DNA from: Cerioporus squamosus
Taxonomy: Eukaryota > Basidiomycota > Agaricomycetes > Polyporales > Polyporaceae
Assembly: GCA_022592435.1 (NCBI GenBank)
Contig: JABYQS010000011.1
Coordinates: 1 to 64,000 of the forward strand
Direction of reading: 5' to 3'
Length of the DNA stretch: 64,000 bases
In this document: one piece after another, positions 1 to 11,644 of the stretch
How the letters are laid out: the number at the start of each line of letters is the position of its first letter
Numbering within the stretch: the first letter of the stretch is position 1
Program-made: the position numbers and the translations under genes
The notes under the pieces: model-generated
What the model was told of the DNA's origin: nothing
The model's input: the letters and a program-made list of their open reading frames with translations, nothing else
The model's database searches: none

Positions 1-20
1 GTCTCAACCAGTCTCAACCA
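1..20. repeat. Perfect 10-bp tandem duplication at the window edge
   Basis: The first 20 bases are two exact copies of GTCTCAACCA. The array is cut by the window edge, so its full length is unknown. Bases 21 to 227 hold no coding signal and form the 3' flank of the RRM gene that ends at 228. Confidence 0.6.
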
Positions 21-227
21 CAACCCACACATAGGACGAGTCGCGTACAACAAGGGCCCATTGATACCGCCACTACTCTACTTACTTCGAACTAATGATG
101 CAACTACGGGACCCGTCAACCGAAATCTACTACTCGAATCCATGCGAACGATAGCGACAACCACGAAACCACGAGATGTGTATGGAACGATTAGGGAAGG
201 GTGTACTTGTGTGGGATGAAAGACAGC

Positions 228-3200
228 TTAACAACGAATACGATCCTTGGGGTCCACAGAATGTCCGCGACTGCGTGCACTCCTCCGGAGATCCTGCATC
301 GCCAGAGAAGCGCGGTCACCAGCTGCTGCGCTAGGAGGACGACCGATTCCCGGTCCCATGTGGGCTTGCAGAGGTCCTCGACGGTTTCCTGGTACCGGAA
401 GTTGACGGTTGCGTTGCATGAGGTGTGGCTGACCGTGACTGGCCGGGCTGTGCGTTTCGTGCTGTGAGCTCACCGGAGCCGCGGCGACATGCATGACGGG
501 ACCCGGGATATTGTGGTGGTTCTGGGGATGATAACCAGGCACGCCATAGGGTACCGCACCAGGCATCCAGAAACGTGGGTGATGAGGAGTGGGCAGGTGA
601 GCTGGAGGGACGGGCATCGATGAAACCGACTGCACATGCACAGGATACGGGCCAGGATACATCGCCAGAGGAGGCTGCCAGACAACACCATCGGTAGACC
701 TATGAGCACTACCAGGTCGCGGCGCCGACTGCGGTGGACCTCTGATGGCTGCGGGGGGAGAGGGTTGACGTCCGTGAGCATTAGCCATGTACTCATCCAA
801 GGCTTCGCGTTGATAGACCGGGATAAGGGTGCCATGTTCGTTCTGTATGAATCCAGTAGCTCGCAGCGGAGGTTGTGTTACATGGCATACTGGAACTGAA
901 GCAGAGCCTGGGATGACCTGTTCCAAGGTGATGGGTGAGCTCTCCGTAAACTTAATGCAACAATCGCTGCATACCTTCGGATCTTCCGAGCCAGGCACTG
1001 CTGCCCACTGCGAACTTCGAGAGTTGCTCGGCGGAGGCGCGTTGGGATCTCTTGCAGGAAGGAACGCAGGCGTCATGGCATGCACCGGCGCATAGGGTAT
1101 CCCGGGTACCCATAACCTGGGACAAGGGGAACGGGGAACGGGTAAGCAGCGGGGTATGGCTGAACCCAGGACTGTGGGGGAAAGTAGCCCATGTTCACGG
1201 GGTACGGCGCGGGCATCGAGGAAGACACTGAAGTAGAAGCTGAGGCGGTTGACGGCGGCGGGGTGAGAGACGCTGTAGTGCTAGGAGGTCCATGAGACAT
1301 CTCGTAGTTGGCCGACGGGACCTTAGTGGTGCCGGACGACAGAGACGAAAAGCTGTTGTTGGACCCCTCATGCCACACACGCTCACATGCCGGGAGACCG
1401 GTGGGCTGAGCAGTAGCAAACGGATCGTGCACCGGAGACGCCCTTATGGGTAGTTCCTGGGGAGGACCGGAGTAACCGATGCCTGGAACGCTGGCATGAA
1501 CGAGCACGTCTGCGCAGGAATCGTCTCCTGGGGTGACAGCGCCGCTGGGCATCGACTCCTGCCTCAAGGTAGGAGGTCCTAAGAAGATACCACGTCCACG
1601 CCCACGCCACGCCCGGTCGCCAGAAACCTCGAGGCGCTCCATTGCGTTCGCGCAACTGCACGCGAATGGGACGGCCGCCATAGATACGATTATGCTGATG
1701 CAGGTTCTGGTTAGCGATATAGTATGCAATATAGTGTGTTGCAACCTGCCTCTTCCCTCACAGCACGACTCGCAGATACATCGTTGGCAAACTTGATAAA
1801 TGCGAACGCCGACCGTTTATTGACTGTACTTCGAGTGAGTAAGGAAAGAGAGATGCGGATGAAATGCACATACGCGGGACCACGATGTGTATGTTCTCGA
1901 TGTTGCCGAAGCGACCAAAGCTATGACGCAACTTATTCTCGTCCCACGCATCCGGGCCAGAGGCCTCAAGCCCGCCTACGAACACGGTCGTAGGATCTAG
2001 CTCCTTGGGCCCATCCCGAGGGAAGGGAGGTGGCGCAGCATGATTAGTCCACATAGACTGTGCGCCCGTGATGCTAGGAGACCCAGGAGGGGCACCAGCT
2101 GCTGGCCCTGCGACTGGCACGCGATTCATGCCCGCGAGAGGAAATCGGACATTGGTCTGACGCATACTCCGTGCATGGGCTTCAGCGAACTGGTCCACTG
2201 GTGGAGAAGGTTCCGCTGGTTCCTGCGACACAGGCGATGGTGCAAAACCATGATGAGACCTTAGGACTGGAGTCGAAGTGTGCAGAGACAGGAATGCGCC
2301 GTTTGTGTTGAAGTCCAAGTCAGCCATCTGGTCCGCCCATCGAGTAGCGTCTGTATGCACGCCACCACTATCCGGAGAAGGGGACGTTATCGTAGACCAT
2401 CCAGGTGCGATGGGCGAGACCCCTATCGGACTAACCGGGCAGGGTGCACGAGAGGGAGTAGAAGGAGGTGGTATCTGGACGATAGGTGATGGCAGCTGAG
2501 TAAGTGGGTTTCCTGCGCGACCACCTGAGCTCGTCTGAGCAATTATGGGATCCCCAGGACTTGTCGGCATGACCAACGCTGATTGTTGAAGCCGGGTGCT
2601 TGGTATAGCGTTGGAAGGTGGGTGATGGGCCCAGCTAACGTTCAAGTGAGGGACTCTGCGCAGTGTCTGCTCATGATATCAGCTACCAGGTGAACGAGAT
2701 AGCCATGGGAGGGACAGGGACTGACCAGGAGCGCTGCGACGCTATCCTCGCGATCGTTCCACTTGACTTCCCAAACACCTTGCGACATCTCAGGAGATCG
2801 TGGGGTGTCGTGGGGAGACGGGCACGGACCTGCACAGGATCCGGCGCGAGTATGCATCAGTTGCTATAATGCGGCAGGCATACGGCGTATTGGCATACCG
2901 GCAGCATACTCTTTGAATAATTCTAGAGGACCGAAGGCAGCAGCGAGTGCTCGTAGGGTCTAGAAGAGAGCTCAACACAACAACATGCATGCGATCCATT
3001 GCACCTACCTCTCCATCGTACTTGAGCGGGTCGATGAGGAAACCTTCACCTAGGAATCTATCGTGTTGTATATTGCCCGTGCTTTCAATCCCAGTAGCGA
3101 CACTGAAGTTGGTCGCGTCCTCGTCATAGAGCAAACCAAGGTATCTGCACGATGATATATGAGTAATTCTCTGCGCCACACATCCGAGATGACAACTGAC

Positions 3201-4079
3201 TTTGCATTGCGAGGGCGGAATATGCGCATGGCATGCGCCAAGCGTACCTTCGTGACGGAGTGTCCGTCAGATAGTCCATCTGCATGCGCCGAAGCGAAGC
3301 CTATGGGTGTGCTGGGTGATCGTTCAAGCAGCTGTGCCAATACCGCGCATATATCCAGGGTTGCTCACCGGTAGGACAGCAGCAGCGTACGAAATGCCTT
3401 GGCAGGCTCGAAACGGAGGAACCTGCCCAAGAATGGCAGCGGAGGCTGCGTCTGCAGATAGTTGAGAAGCTCTCCCGCAGCAAGCGGCGTCTTATGGATG
3501 ACACTGTCAGTGCTAGTACGTTGGGAGAGCACCCCGAAGCCCGAGATGCGGACTCACATCACACTGGACGAAGGCGCATACACCACCTCGGCTGTCACGG
3601 ACGACCTTGACTCCCTTGATCTGAGGATAAGCTGAGAGGTGCTCGCGAAGCCGCTGGCTAAGTTCGATGTGATCAACACTGGCGGGCAAACTGTAGGACG
3701 TGTCAGATGAAACCAGGTCGCAGAAAATATGTCAAGACGCGTACCTTCCAACGAAAATACTGGAATCGTGGGGAGTGTTATCAGGCAGGTCGGGCTTCTG
3801 GGCGGCAGGGCCGACGAAACCAGCGACGTCTTCCGCGCTGTGCTGGAGCTCTCGAGGCGAGATTGGCGAAACGGTACTAGAGTGTATGTTTTCGGCAGCG
3901 GAACGTTGCAGAGTGGGCGAGGATGGGGGAGATGTGCCGAGTGTATCATAGCGTGTGCCCCACGCACGGTCTCTAGAAAGAAACTTGGACGGCATGGGGC
4001 GAAAGACTGTGGAGGGGATAGCGGCCGTAGACTGAGGCAATGTGGTGGGACGAAAGAAAGCCTGTCGGGGCCGCGGCAA
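228..4079 (-). CDS. Three-RRM RNA-binding protein, possibly Rim4/Mug28-like
   Basis: Multi-exon gene starting at 4079. RRM1 opens with SSIFVG near 3745 and continues in an exon at about 3690-3550 that ends in a GVCAFVQCD strand. A degenerate middle RRM spans about 3300-2700 and ends with VWEVKWNDREDSVAALL. RRM3 begins with TTVFVGGL near 2010, carries an RNP1-like AFIKFAND after an intron, and closes with GGRPIRVQLRERN near 1660. The rest is a Pro/Ser/Tyr-rich low-complexity tail of about 400 residues. Several RRMs plus a disordered tail suggest an mRNA regulator; fungal Rim4 and Mug28 act in meiosis, but that assignment is inference. A short intron near 1090-1040 is needed to join the last two frames. 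Exon edges are approximate. Confidence 0.75.
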
Positions 4080-4167
4080 GATACCGTTCGCAGATGAGCG
4101 AAGGAGCAGCCTGGCTCGTGCGCAGATGGCCGCGGACGTTCGCGCGCACGCTCAGGCTAAGGGTCCA

Positions 4168-4920
4168 TCACGGTGACATGCCCAAGCCCGGCGCATGGGC
4201 CACGATCGCCGCCGCCCACGCTGTCGCGAACCCCACCCTGTCACGGACTCGCTTCTCGTTAGACGAACGTAGCCTGCAGTTAAATCGACCGTCCGTGTCC
4301 GACAGCCATGCGGGATCGTGCATCCTGTTCTTTTCGCCGTGCGCAACGGACGCCTACGGAGACAAGCACGCCATGGGCGAGCCAAAGGACTTCTCCACAA
4401 TACCCGCATACCAGCGTTGCCCGTGCGCAGTGTTTGTGACCAGGGATGTGTAGTCTGAGGGACCCATGCCAATCTGTGTGAGCGATGTGACGAGGAGGAA
4501 AGATTGGCCGATCGAGGCAGACAAACCTTAATTGCTTCCATACGTTGCCTGGCACCTGCGAACCTCCGTCGACTTCTGCAAACCCCAGTCATTCGCTGCT
4601 GCCACCGGTGCCGATGCCTGTCCCTCCGGCTTTACGAGATATCTGTAATGTCTCCATTCCCGACCTAAGAACGAAGGTGTTCATTACCGAGCCTTCTAGC
4701 CCGCGTGTTCCACGGCATATGTCGCGCAGTAATTGGTGCAGAGGCCCGGGTCGCACATCGTCCAATATCTGTACGGATGCCCCGAGTACGTCATCGTTCT
4801 GCAGCTGTCAAAGAAATGCATGAGCAGACCATACCGGGTTATAGTCAGGAAGCGAACAGAGGCAACCGGGTTGCGGATCGCGACATTCATATGTCCTTGT
4901 TCGTTCGCCGCCACGCGCAC
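4168..4920 (-). CDS. Unrecognised small multi-exon gene, 5' end unresolved
   Basis: Several minus-strand stretches read as ordinary protein only when short introns are removed. One exon contains VRVAANEQGHMNVAIRNP. After a 54-nt intron it joins an exon containing LGASVQILDDVRPGPLHQLL and ISRKAGGTGIGTGG (about 4810-4590). A later exon contains GPSDYTSLVTNTAHGQRWYAG, and the gene ends with AWAAAIVAHAPGLGMSP and a stop at 4168-4170. I cannot name the family. The first exon is not resolved: an ATG at 5058 (MGAVPPLPG) is a candidate but I could not link it in frame. The stop lies only 88 bp before the start of the RRM gene on the same strand. Confidence 0.45.
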
Positions 4921-5426
4921 TCGTACGTCCGGGCCAGACCATTCGTGTGCATATAGTCAGGCTGTAAGTAGCCCCAGTGAGATACTCCTCGCGCACCGGC
5001 ACACCAGCGAAACATCATCCCGAATGCCAGGTCCCGGCAATGGTGGTACGGCACCCATGGGTAGGCAAGGACAGTTAGCGGAAGCAGAGGCGGCGGCGGA
5101 GAATTAAAGGAGCGCTCATTCCATCGACTTCATTTCACGCATCCCGATATGTCGAGATAGACGGAGGGGAAGTCGAGGTAATATCGAAGGCGAGAGTCAC
5201 CGTAGGCGCCGTTTTCGCCGGGGATCGTTCATGCTTTCCAAATCGGGACCGACCTCGGAGTTCGCCGAAAGGACCTCTCACGTGCAGCCAACGAGCGCCA
5301 AAATTCTTGTCTTCGCCTCCGTTCACGCCGCCGTGTCCGCGTTGCTCTGACTCTGCTCGTCTCTCTGTTGCTCGTCTGTGAACCACCTCCGGTCTCGCGT
5401 ATCACCTCATACACTCCTGGTGCAAC
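4921..5426. other. Spacer between an uncertain minus gene and RPB6
   Basis: This stretch holds the unresolved 5' part of the minus gene and the RPB6 promoter. A short minus-strand ORF of 14 codons starts near 5119 and could be an upstream ORF. No TATA box stands out before RPB6, which is common for housekeeping genes. Confidence 0.4.
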
Positions 5427-6110
5427 ATGTCTGACGATGGCTTTGGTGGTGGAGGTGGTGATTACGACGATTATGGCGGCGGAGGGTGAGTCTCCTCGGC
5501 CTCTCTCACCGCGACATTCTCTGACCCGTGACGGTTCTCCATAGTTTCAACGAGGATGCTTTTGTGCGTACTCCATGCATGCTATTATGTATTCAGCCCT
5601 GGTGACCAACCACCAACCTTCCTCGGTCAGGATGAGAACTACGACTTGCTTGCTACGGAGCTGCCAGACGGCGAGGCCGCCGGCGAGGGCGAGCAGGCAA
5701 ATGGATTCGCAGGCGCGAGCGGCCCCGACAGCCAAGAACCACAAAATGGCGAGGCATCACAGCCCGCACAGGCCGGGACGGGGATGCAGGGGGAGCGACA
5801 ACCCAATAAAGTGCGCGTCACGACGCCGTACCTGACCAAGTACGAGCGTGCGCGTGTACTGGGAACGAGAGCACTGCAGATCAGGTGCGTAGCATATATG
5901 TGTGCTGTATGTCTTCGCCCCTCAACGAAACGATGTTGCTCTTCTTGTAGTATGAACGCGCCGGTGCTTGTCCCACTGGACGGGGAGACGGACGCGCTGC
6001 AGATCGCTATCAAGGAGCTTTCCCAGCGCAAAATACCCCTTGTCATCCGCCGCTATCTCCCAGATGGCAGCTTCGAGGACTGGAGCGTGTCGGAGCTCAT
6101 CAGCGACTGA
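5427..6110 (+). CDS. RPB6: RNA polymerase I/II/III shared subunit Rpb6 (ABC23)
   Basis: Shared small subunit of all three nuclear RNA polymerases, sitting at the clamp base. Exons 5427..5485, 5545..5563, 5631..5884 and 5951..6110 give 163 residues. The N-terminus is acidic and glycine-rich ([20 protein letters not shown]), as usual for the variable tail. The conserved core follows: [20 protein letters not shown], then after the last intron [10 protein letters not shown] and [20 protein letters not shown] to the end. Length and core match the family. The second intron uses the acceptor at 5630; an earlier AG at 5596 would put the next exon out of frame. The start is the first ATG before the conserved reading frame. 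Confidence 0.96.
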
Positions 6111-6390
6111 GTGGACGGTAGTTCGTCTGGGGTGGGGTTAGGTGTGTTCGCGACTCTTGTATTTTTGGCTGTATTGTTCTTTCTCGAGCTATCGGATCCG
6201 CTGCTATCTCATCTGCCTCGTCCAGCGAAAAAGTAAACTACCCATATGTCATGGTTTCGGGTATGCAAGTTTGCGACATAGTCTGTTGTTCATGCTAGAG
6301 CAATTATGTTACACGTATACTTATGTACAAATAATGATACATCCCAATGACAAGACAACACTGTCGTACGTAGTCCGGAACGGACACAAT

Positions 6391-8091
6391 TCAGGCAGCA
6401 GTCCCTTTCCGCCTCGGCTCCAGGACGACCTCTACCTGCGTCTTGGTAACACGCGTCCTGGTAGTGCCCTTCTTCGCAACCTTGGTGGCCGCGACGTTCT
6501 TCCCGAGGTCGAAGTCGTCGTCCATGGGGGCGGGTCGAGACTTGGCGTTCGTGGTGTTACCGAAGAGCAGGCCCCGCTCTTCGAAGTGCACTGGCTCCCC
6601 GCGAGGCGCACCCGCACCCTCACGCGACTTCTTCGATGGGCTGGACTCGACGTCGCTGTAGTGGCATCGGCTCTGGGGCCGCTTACTCGGGGACGGCGGT
6701 GCTTCGGGTAGAGGCAAGGTAATATCGAAGATGTCATCCTCGGGGAGGGGCACGTTCTCGCGCTTGCGGTCGTTCTTCCGTTTCCCGCCTGGACGCCAAT
6801 TATGAGCACAGCTGTCCCAAACAAAGCTGCGCGTAGCACACACCTTTAGCCTTCGCGCCCAGCGTGTTGGTGATCTCCTTCGCGACGTGGAAGCTGCCAC
6901 CGGCGGCGGACTCGCCCGTGGCGACAAGCGTTTTCTGCACCTCCCAATCGGATGGTCGCGCTTTCTTCCACTCCTCGAGGACCTTCTCGCACCAACGATC
7001 CGTCTCTCCCGCCACATGGTAGTCGATGATGCCGTCCCACTCGCTGCCAGGGGCAGTCTTGTTCACGAAGATGACCTTGCCCGCAAAGCTCTTCGCGTTC
7101 TTCTTCAAAGGCGAGCCCCCCGACGCCGAAGGTGATGGTGCGGACTCGTGGACCCTACGCGCGAAGTCCTTGACGAGCTTCTTGAAGCCGTGCACCTTGA
7201 GCGAGGTGCCCATGACGATGAGCATGTCCGGCTTGCGCGCGATGTCGGCGGTCTGGATAGTACCAATGTCGTCGCCAAGTGGATGAGGTTCGTCATAAAG
7301 GACGATGGCGGGACGCAACGTGCCAACCTTGAGAGCACGTGCTGAGCGGGCCACACGAGCGTTGGCTGGAAGGATGTACGCCGTGAGCATTGGTGGCCCG
7401 TGACCGCTCGGAATGGTACTCACAGCGTGCGGAGCACTCCGGGCAATCGGGAGGTGTGCCAGACAGGAAGGTGTCCATGTGCTCCTGGGTGCAAGGGAAG
7501 TCGGCGGAACAGAAGGTGCAGCGGACGCGGTGAATGTCGCCGTGGAGCTGAACATTTCGCACTTCCTTGGTCTTTATCTTCGACTTGCCCTTGCCAGTGG
7601 ACTTCATCTCCTGACTTGAAGTACCAACAAGGCCGGCCCTCTCCTCCAGCCATCGATATTTTGCGTGTATGATCGAAGGAGTTTCCGCTTCGAGTCCAAG
7701 GTCTTTATGAAGCGATGAGTTGGAGATGGTGACGCTGAGTCAATGGACTTCTTCAGCTGAGAGATAAAGGTATAAAAGACAGCAGTGGATGTAGGGTCGC
7801 GGAAGAGAGACGCGTCGAACAGGTCGCGTCCCTTGAGGACCACGTCGGGGTACTGCTGTTTGACGAGAGCATACAGTCCGTCGGACGACCTGAAGTCCTG
7901 CATCACGCGTTCAGTACACGCGCGTTGTATCTTGCTTATTCACGTACTGGTATGCCGCAAGAGCAAGAGATGCCAGCACCAGTTACCACAACTATCTTCT
8001 TGCATTTGGCGACCGCCAACGAGAGGTTTGAGAGCGACCTTCGCGCAGGTGCATCCGAAGTAGACGCGTCAAGGTCGAGTGTGATGGTCAT
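6391..8091 (-). CDS. Sir2-family NAD+-dependent deacetylase, Hst3/Hst4 type, with a one-base frameshift
   Basis: Exons 8091..7948, 7897..7424, 7365..6844 and 6788..6391. The NAD-binding start reads VVVTGAGISCSCGIP, then after an intron DFRSSDGLY. TQNID and the catalytic histidine in NVQLHGD follow, and four zinc cysteines sit in RCTFC and CPEC. MGTSLKVHGFKKLVKDF resembles Hst3/Hst4, which remove acetyl from histone H3 Lys56. A charged Lys/Ser-rich C-terminal tail adds about 170 residues. Inside exon 2, at about 7650, TQNID and LEERAGL lie in different frames: GAT and CTG are separated by two bases where one codon is expected. The exon lengths add to 1538, one short of a multiple of three. No splice site can explain this, so it is a true one-base loss or a sequence error. 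The start is the ATG at 8091. Confidence 0.88.
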
Positions 8092-8539
8092 CGCGTGTAT
8101 CGAGCGCGACGCGGGAGGATCGCGCGTCGAGGGAGCAACACGTCGTGGTCACGGAGTGGGAGGTGGTCGCGGTCAGGAAGACGTGCTGGGCGTCTGACGC
8201 GGGTGTGGCTGCCATGTTCAACAACTCGCATACATCGCGTAACCCACGTGATCGTCGCGTACATCGCGTCGATGCAGCTAACCATGGCTTGCGCACCTTG
8301 CTTTCCTCCACCGTGCCAAGTGCTCCGGGTCTGACCTGAAATCTCTGCTTGGTGCTGGCTTGGTTATACACGGGTGCTACCTGGTCCCACGATGCGAAGC
8401 CCTCGCCCTTCTCCACTGCTCCTTCCTGTACTCTTACTGCCGTTGGGTGCCCAGCGCGACCAGAGAGTCTGAAACCCATAGGTCAAGTTCAGTATCTTCT
8501 AACTCTCCTGTCAGAGCAATAGCGACGCTCACAGGCGTG
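8092..8539. other. Spacer between sirtuin and methyltransferase genes
   Basis: Both flanking genes are on the minus strand, so this is the sirtuin promoter plus the methyltransferase 3' flank. The open frames in it show no recognisable protein and no splice support. Confidence 0.4.
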
Positions 8540-9372
8540 TCATTGACTTTCCCTCCGGCGAAGCAAGAATACGTAGTGCTGCACAATTGGTGCGTATCCA
8601 CTCCCCTCCATCCCTGTAGGTGCATCGACGGTCTTGATGTCCTCCACCATCCAGTACTTGGAAGCGCGAGGCAAGCTTGTTGGATTGGTGGCCTCCGTGG
8701 AGGAAAGGAATGCGAAGCGGGTTGAGGAGAAAGTAAGCGCGACCCATAAGCCCCCTGGACGCACCAGCGACGCCAAATGTACCGCGAGCATCTCCACAGG
8801 TGCGAGGCTGATAGTCTGACCTTCATGCGCCGCCAAGTACTCGTTGAATGCGGGATGGAGACTCGGATCCCTGCTCGGTGTAAACGGCAGTCCTCCCTAC
8901 ACGAGATCGCATCCGACGTGCTCTTGTCCACAATGACATCGAATGCGCCTCTCTCATCCTCTTCGCCCGGCCCCAACGCCGCCTTTACGTCACCCCATTT
9001 CATGGCATCCACGCACACCCACAACATTCCCTTCCCGGGTGCGCCTTTCGCAGCAGACGACTCCGCTTCCTGCATTCGCACCACCAGATTCTCCGCAAAG
9101 TCTGTGTGAACGATTGCCTGCTCGTTCGCGTCCTGTCCGTATATGTCATGGTAAAGCTCGCGAATTCGTTCCGCAAATGACGAGGTCCCTGCGCCAATGT
9201 GCAGCAACCGACAGGGATGGGAGGGTGAGGACTGGCCGGAGGCGCGGGATTTGGACAGGTAAGACCGGACGTTTGGCAAGATAGTGTCCGAACCATCCCC
9301 GAGCCATTCGAAGTGATGCTCATTTTCGAAGCGCGTGTTCCAATAGGACTGGAGCTCGTAGTCTGGAGGCAT
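8540..9372 (-). CDS. Class I SAM-dependent methyltransferase, METTL13/CSKMT-like
   Basis: The start is taken at 9372 (MPPDYELQSYW), because the 53 codons upstream in the open frame look like leader. The N-terminus, YWNTRFENEHHFEWLGDG, is typical of lysine methyltransferases of the METTL13/CSKMT/Efm group. The glycine-rich SAM motif is LLHIGAGTSSFAERI, and DVIVDKSTSDAIS is the post-II strand. The C-terminal half (ISLAPVEMLAVHLASLVRPG to a stop at 8540) is in another frame. The switch falls near 8895-8902 and needs one extra base. Removing a 41-nt GT..AG segment would also restore the frame but would delete most of the DKSTSDAIS motif. A protein substrate such as a translation factor is plausible but not shown by the sequence. 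Confidence 0.72.
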
Positions 9373-9743
9373 GGACTCCTCGGAGAGGCGGAGGTGATGG
9401 ATATGGTCAGCGAAAGGCGGGAAGCGCTCGCGTCCTGAAGATCTGGGGAGTTTCGAGTGATAGCCGACATATAACGGGTATACGTGCCAGTACGGTCGAA
9501 GTCGGCGCATTGGCTGCATCCACGTAGCCATACTGAGTTGCAGTCGAAGTGTATCATTGCACTGGCGTTGCTCGTCGCTGAGAGCATCGAGTAGCTCGCG
9601 TGTGAACCTTCTGCGTCAGGGGTTGTTGTCCCATGACTGCATGGACAAGGATTGCAAGTGTGGTCTAGAGCAAACAGGACATCGGATTGCGCACGCAGTA
9701 TAAACGTACAGGATCCTATTGGACTATGAGTAGGTTAACTAAT
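9373..9743. other. Spacer between RNase T2 and methyltransferase genes
   Basis: This 371-bp stretch is the 3' flank of RNase T2 and the promoter or leader of the methyltransferase on the same strand. No further gene is visible. Confidence 0.4.
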
Positions 9744-10941
9744 TCACGGGAGCACCCGGACCTCCCGCTCGGAGGCGGGGGTGCGTTCATAGTAATGGAT
9801 GCCAGCCGTAGCTGAACAGGTCGACTTGGTGGTCGAGTCGACACTCTTATAGTGCCCAAATTGCTCCTGGAAGAGGGCGTAATCATCGAGAGCCGTATAT
9901 AGCGATGGAGGGGACTCACGGTGCCCGAGACGTGGCTGAAATACCATACCTCCTGCAGGACGGTGCCATTCTGCCCACAGCCGAGGTAAGGGACGGCCCC
10001 GGTCTGCGCCTTCAACGCGGTCTGAATACCAGAGAGTGTATAGGTCGTTTTGTTTGAAGGAAGGATACCCGAACTGGAGTAGGAGATCAGTACTGAGACG
10101 TGAGATCCAGAGGAGGCGCTAATCACGCTGCGAGCATATCGAAGGTCGGGTACATCTTGAAGGCACGAACAACCGCGTCGAAGAAGTCGACGACATCCTG
10201 GTTCTTTTTGTAATCAGGGCCGTAGCAGGCCACGTCGAAGGTGGATGTGCAGGTTGCGTGCTTCGCGAACTGGAGACGAAGTTAGCGAATAGGCGATACA
10301 CCGAAGAGTCTCTGTATAGACTAAATACCTCGTGTCCCCAGAAGTCGGCATTGGGGCTGCCCTGGCTTACCCAGTACTTCTTCACTTTCACATAGAATGT
10401 CAGTTCCTGCCCTGTCCGGTTTGGATAGCAGAAAACCAACTGTAAGCCAGGAGGTCCAGCCGGCCGAATTGGGCGACGAAGGTGTCAACGCCAGGTCCAG
10501 TGTATGCGGGGACAGCGGTCCCGTCGGGCAGGACACGAGGAGATGGATTGGGGTCGTACTGTCGAGACAAATCGCAGTACTGCTCGAAAGACCTGGATCA
10601 ATGGCTCAGTACTACGACACCCTAGTATACACGCGGCAGAGCACTCACCCATCGCAGTTGTCCGGCCACAAGCCGTGGATGGTCCAGCTGTCCTTGGGCA
10701 ACAACTGGCCTTTCTTTTCGAAGCCGGTGTAAGTGTCCCAGAACTGTGTCTGCAGCACCAAACCGCCGGGCGTAGGTGAGCAGCACGTGTTCTGTATCGC
10801 CGTCGTGTTTTCGCACGAGTAGGTGATGGGCTCGCTGGAGCAGGCCGTGATGTTGGGGTACGTTCGCGGGAGGGAGAAGAGCGATGCTCTCACGCCCTGA
10901 ACACCGAGGAGAACAAAGGCGAGACCGAACGCAGCAGCCAT
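9744..10941 (-). CDS. Secreted ribonuclease T2
   Basis: Endoribonuclease that cleaves single-stranded RNA via 2',3'-cyclic phosphates; here predicted to be secreted. It starts at 10941 with a signal peptide, MAAAFGLAFVLLGVQGVRA. Both active-site blocks are present with their histidines: SWTIHGLWPDNCDG (CAS I) and FWGHEFAKHATC (CAS II), the latter formed across an intron. Many cysteines suit a disulfide-bonded extracellular enzyme. At least five introns are removed. One of 51 nt near 10130 turns an apparent early stop into FDMLAASGILPSNKTTYTL, so the gene is intact. The last exon ends ERTPASEREVRVLP. A TATA motif lies about 65 bp upstream of the start. Confidence 0.93.
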
Positions 10942-11005
10942 GTCGAACCTGCTCTGATGTGCGGAAGGGCGACGAGGAGCTCTGCTGCTGCACGCCTGCC
11001 GACGG

Positions 11006-11012
11006 ATTTATA
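11006..11012 (-). promoter_or_regulatory. TATA box of the RNase T2 gene
   Basis: On the minus strand the sequence reads CTATAAATCC, about 65 bp upstream of the RNase T2 ATG at 10941. Position and strand fit a core promoter. Confidence 0.55.
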
Positions 11013-11644
11013 GCAACGGAGGCCCCGCCGGCCAGTACGAACGTGCTATCTTGCCGCCCGGGGCAGCAAAGGCATCCCACATGCCTTAGCGGCGCCGACG
11101 GTGAACATCAGCCAACCATAGCCCGCCATCAGACGCAACGATGTCGGTGCTGTCGCCGATGGTGACGGAGGTGCCTGGGCTGTGCGACCCATGAATGCAT
11201 GAAGCGTCGGAGCAACGTCGAGGGCGACCCAGCTGCGAGGCGGCCAGGGCGAGTGTCGGAGGAGAAGTGTCACCCGCGGTACGTTCCTTGGCAGTTCTTT
11301 CCACTTACGCGCCGAGTACGCGGGGTCTCGAGATAGCATATACACTCTAGCGCCTGGGGATTAACGGCATGAGCATTTACTGATTTTGAGGCTGTTCAGA
11401 TGCCAACGTTCAACACCATTAGGTACAAGGCATGCATATGTAGCATAAACATGGACTCTGAAAACTCGCGGATATCAGGGCTGGAAGCTCGTAGCCAGGG
11501 GCGAACTCCATACGAGACAGAGAGCCAGGTAACAAGAAACGCATAGCACAGCAGGAGAACATCAGACACAGGTCCAGAGGCAGGAAAAGGGCCCAGTAAA
11601 GAGTCGAGCGTCGGGCAAGCGCAGCCAGGAGACGGGTACCGGTC
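11013..11644. other. Spacer between DMC1 and RNase T2 genes
   Basis: This stretch of about 630 bp is the upstream region of RNase T2 and the 3' flank of DMC1, both on the minus strand. Short open frames here have no recognisable motifs. Confidence 0.4.

Noticed and set aside
10080..10140. Early stop in RNase T2 after FDMLAA
   Set aside because: A 51-nt intron starting GTGATT splices to SGILPSNKTTYTL, as in related enzymes.
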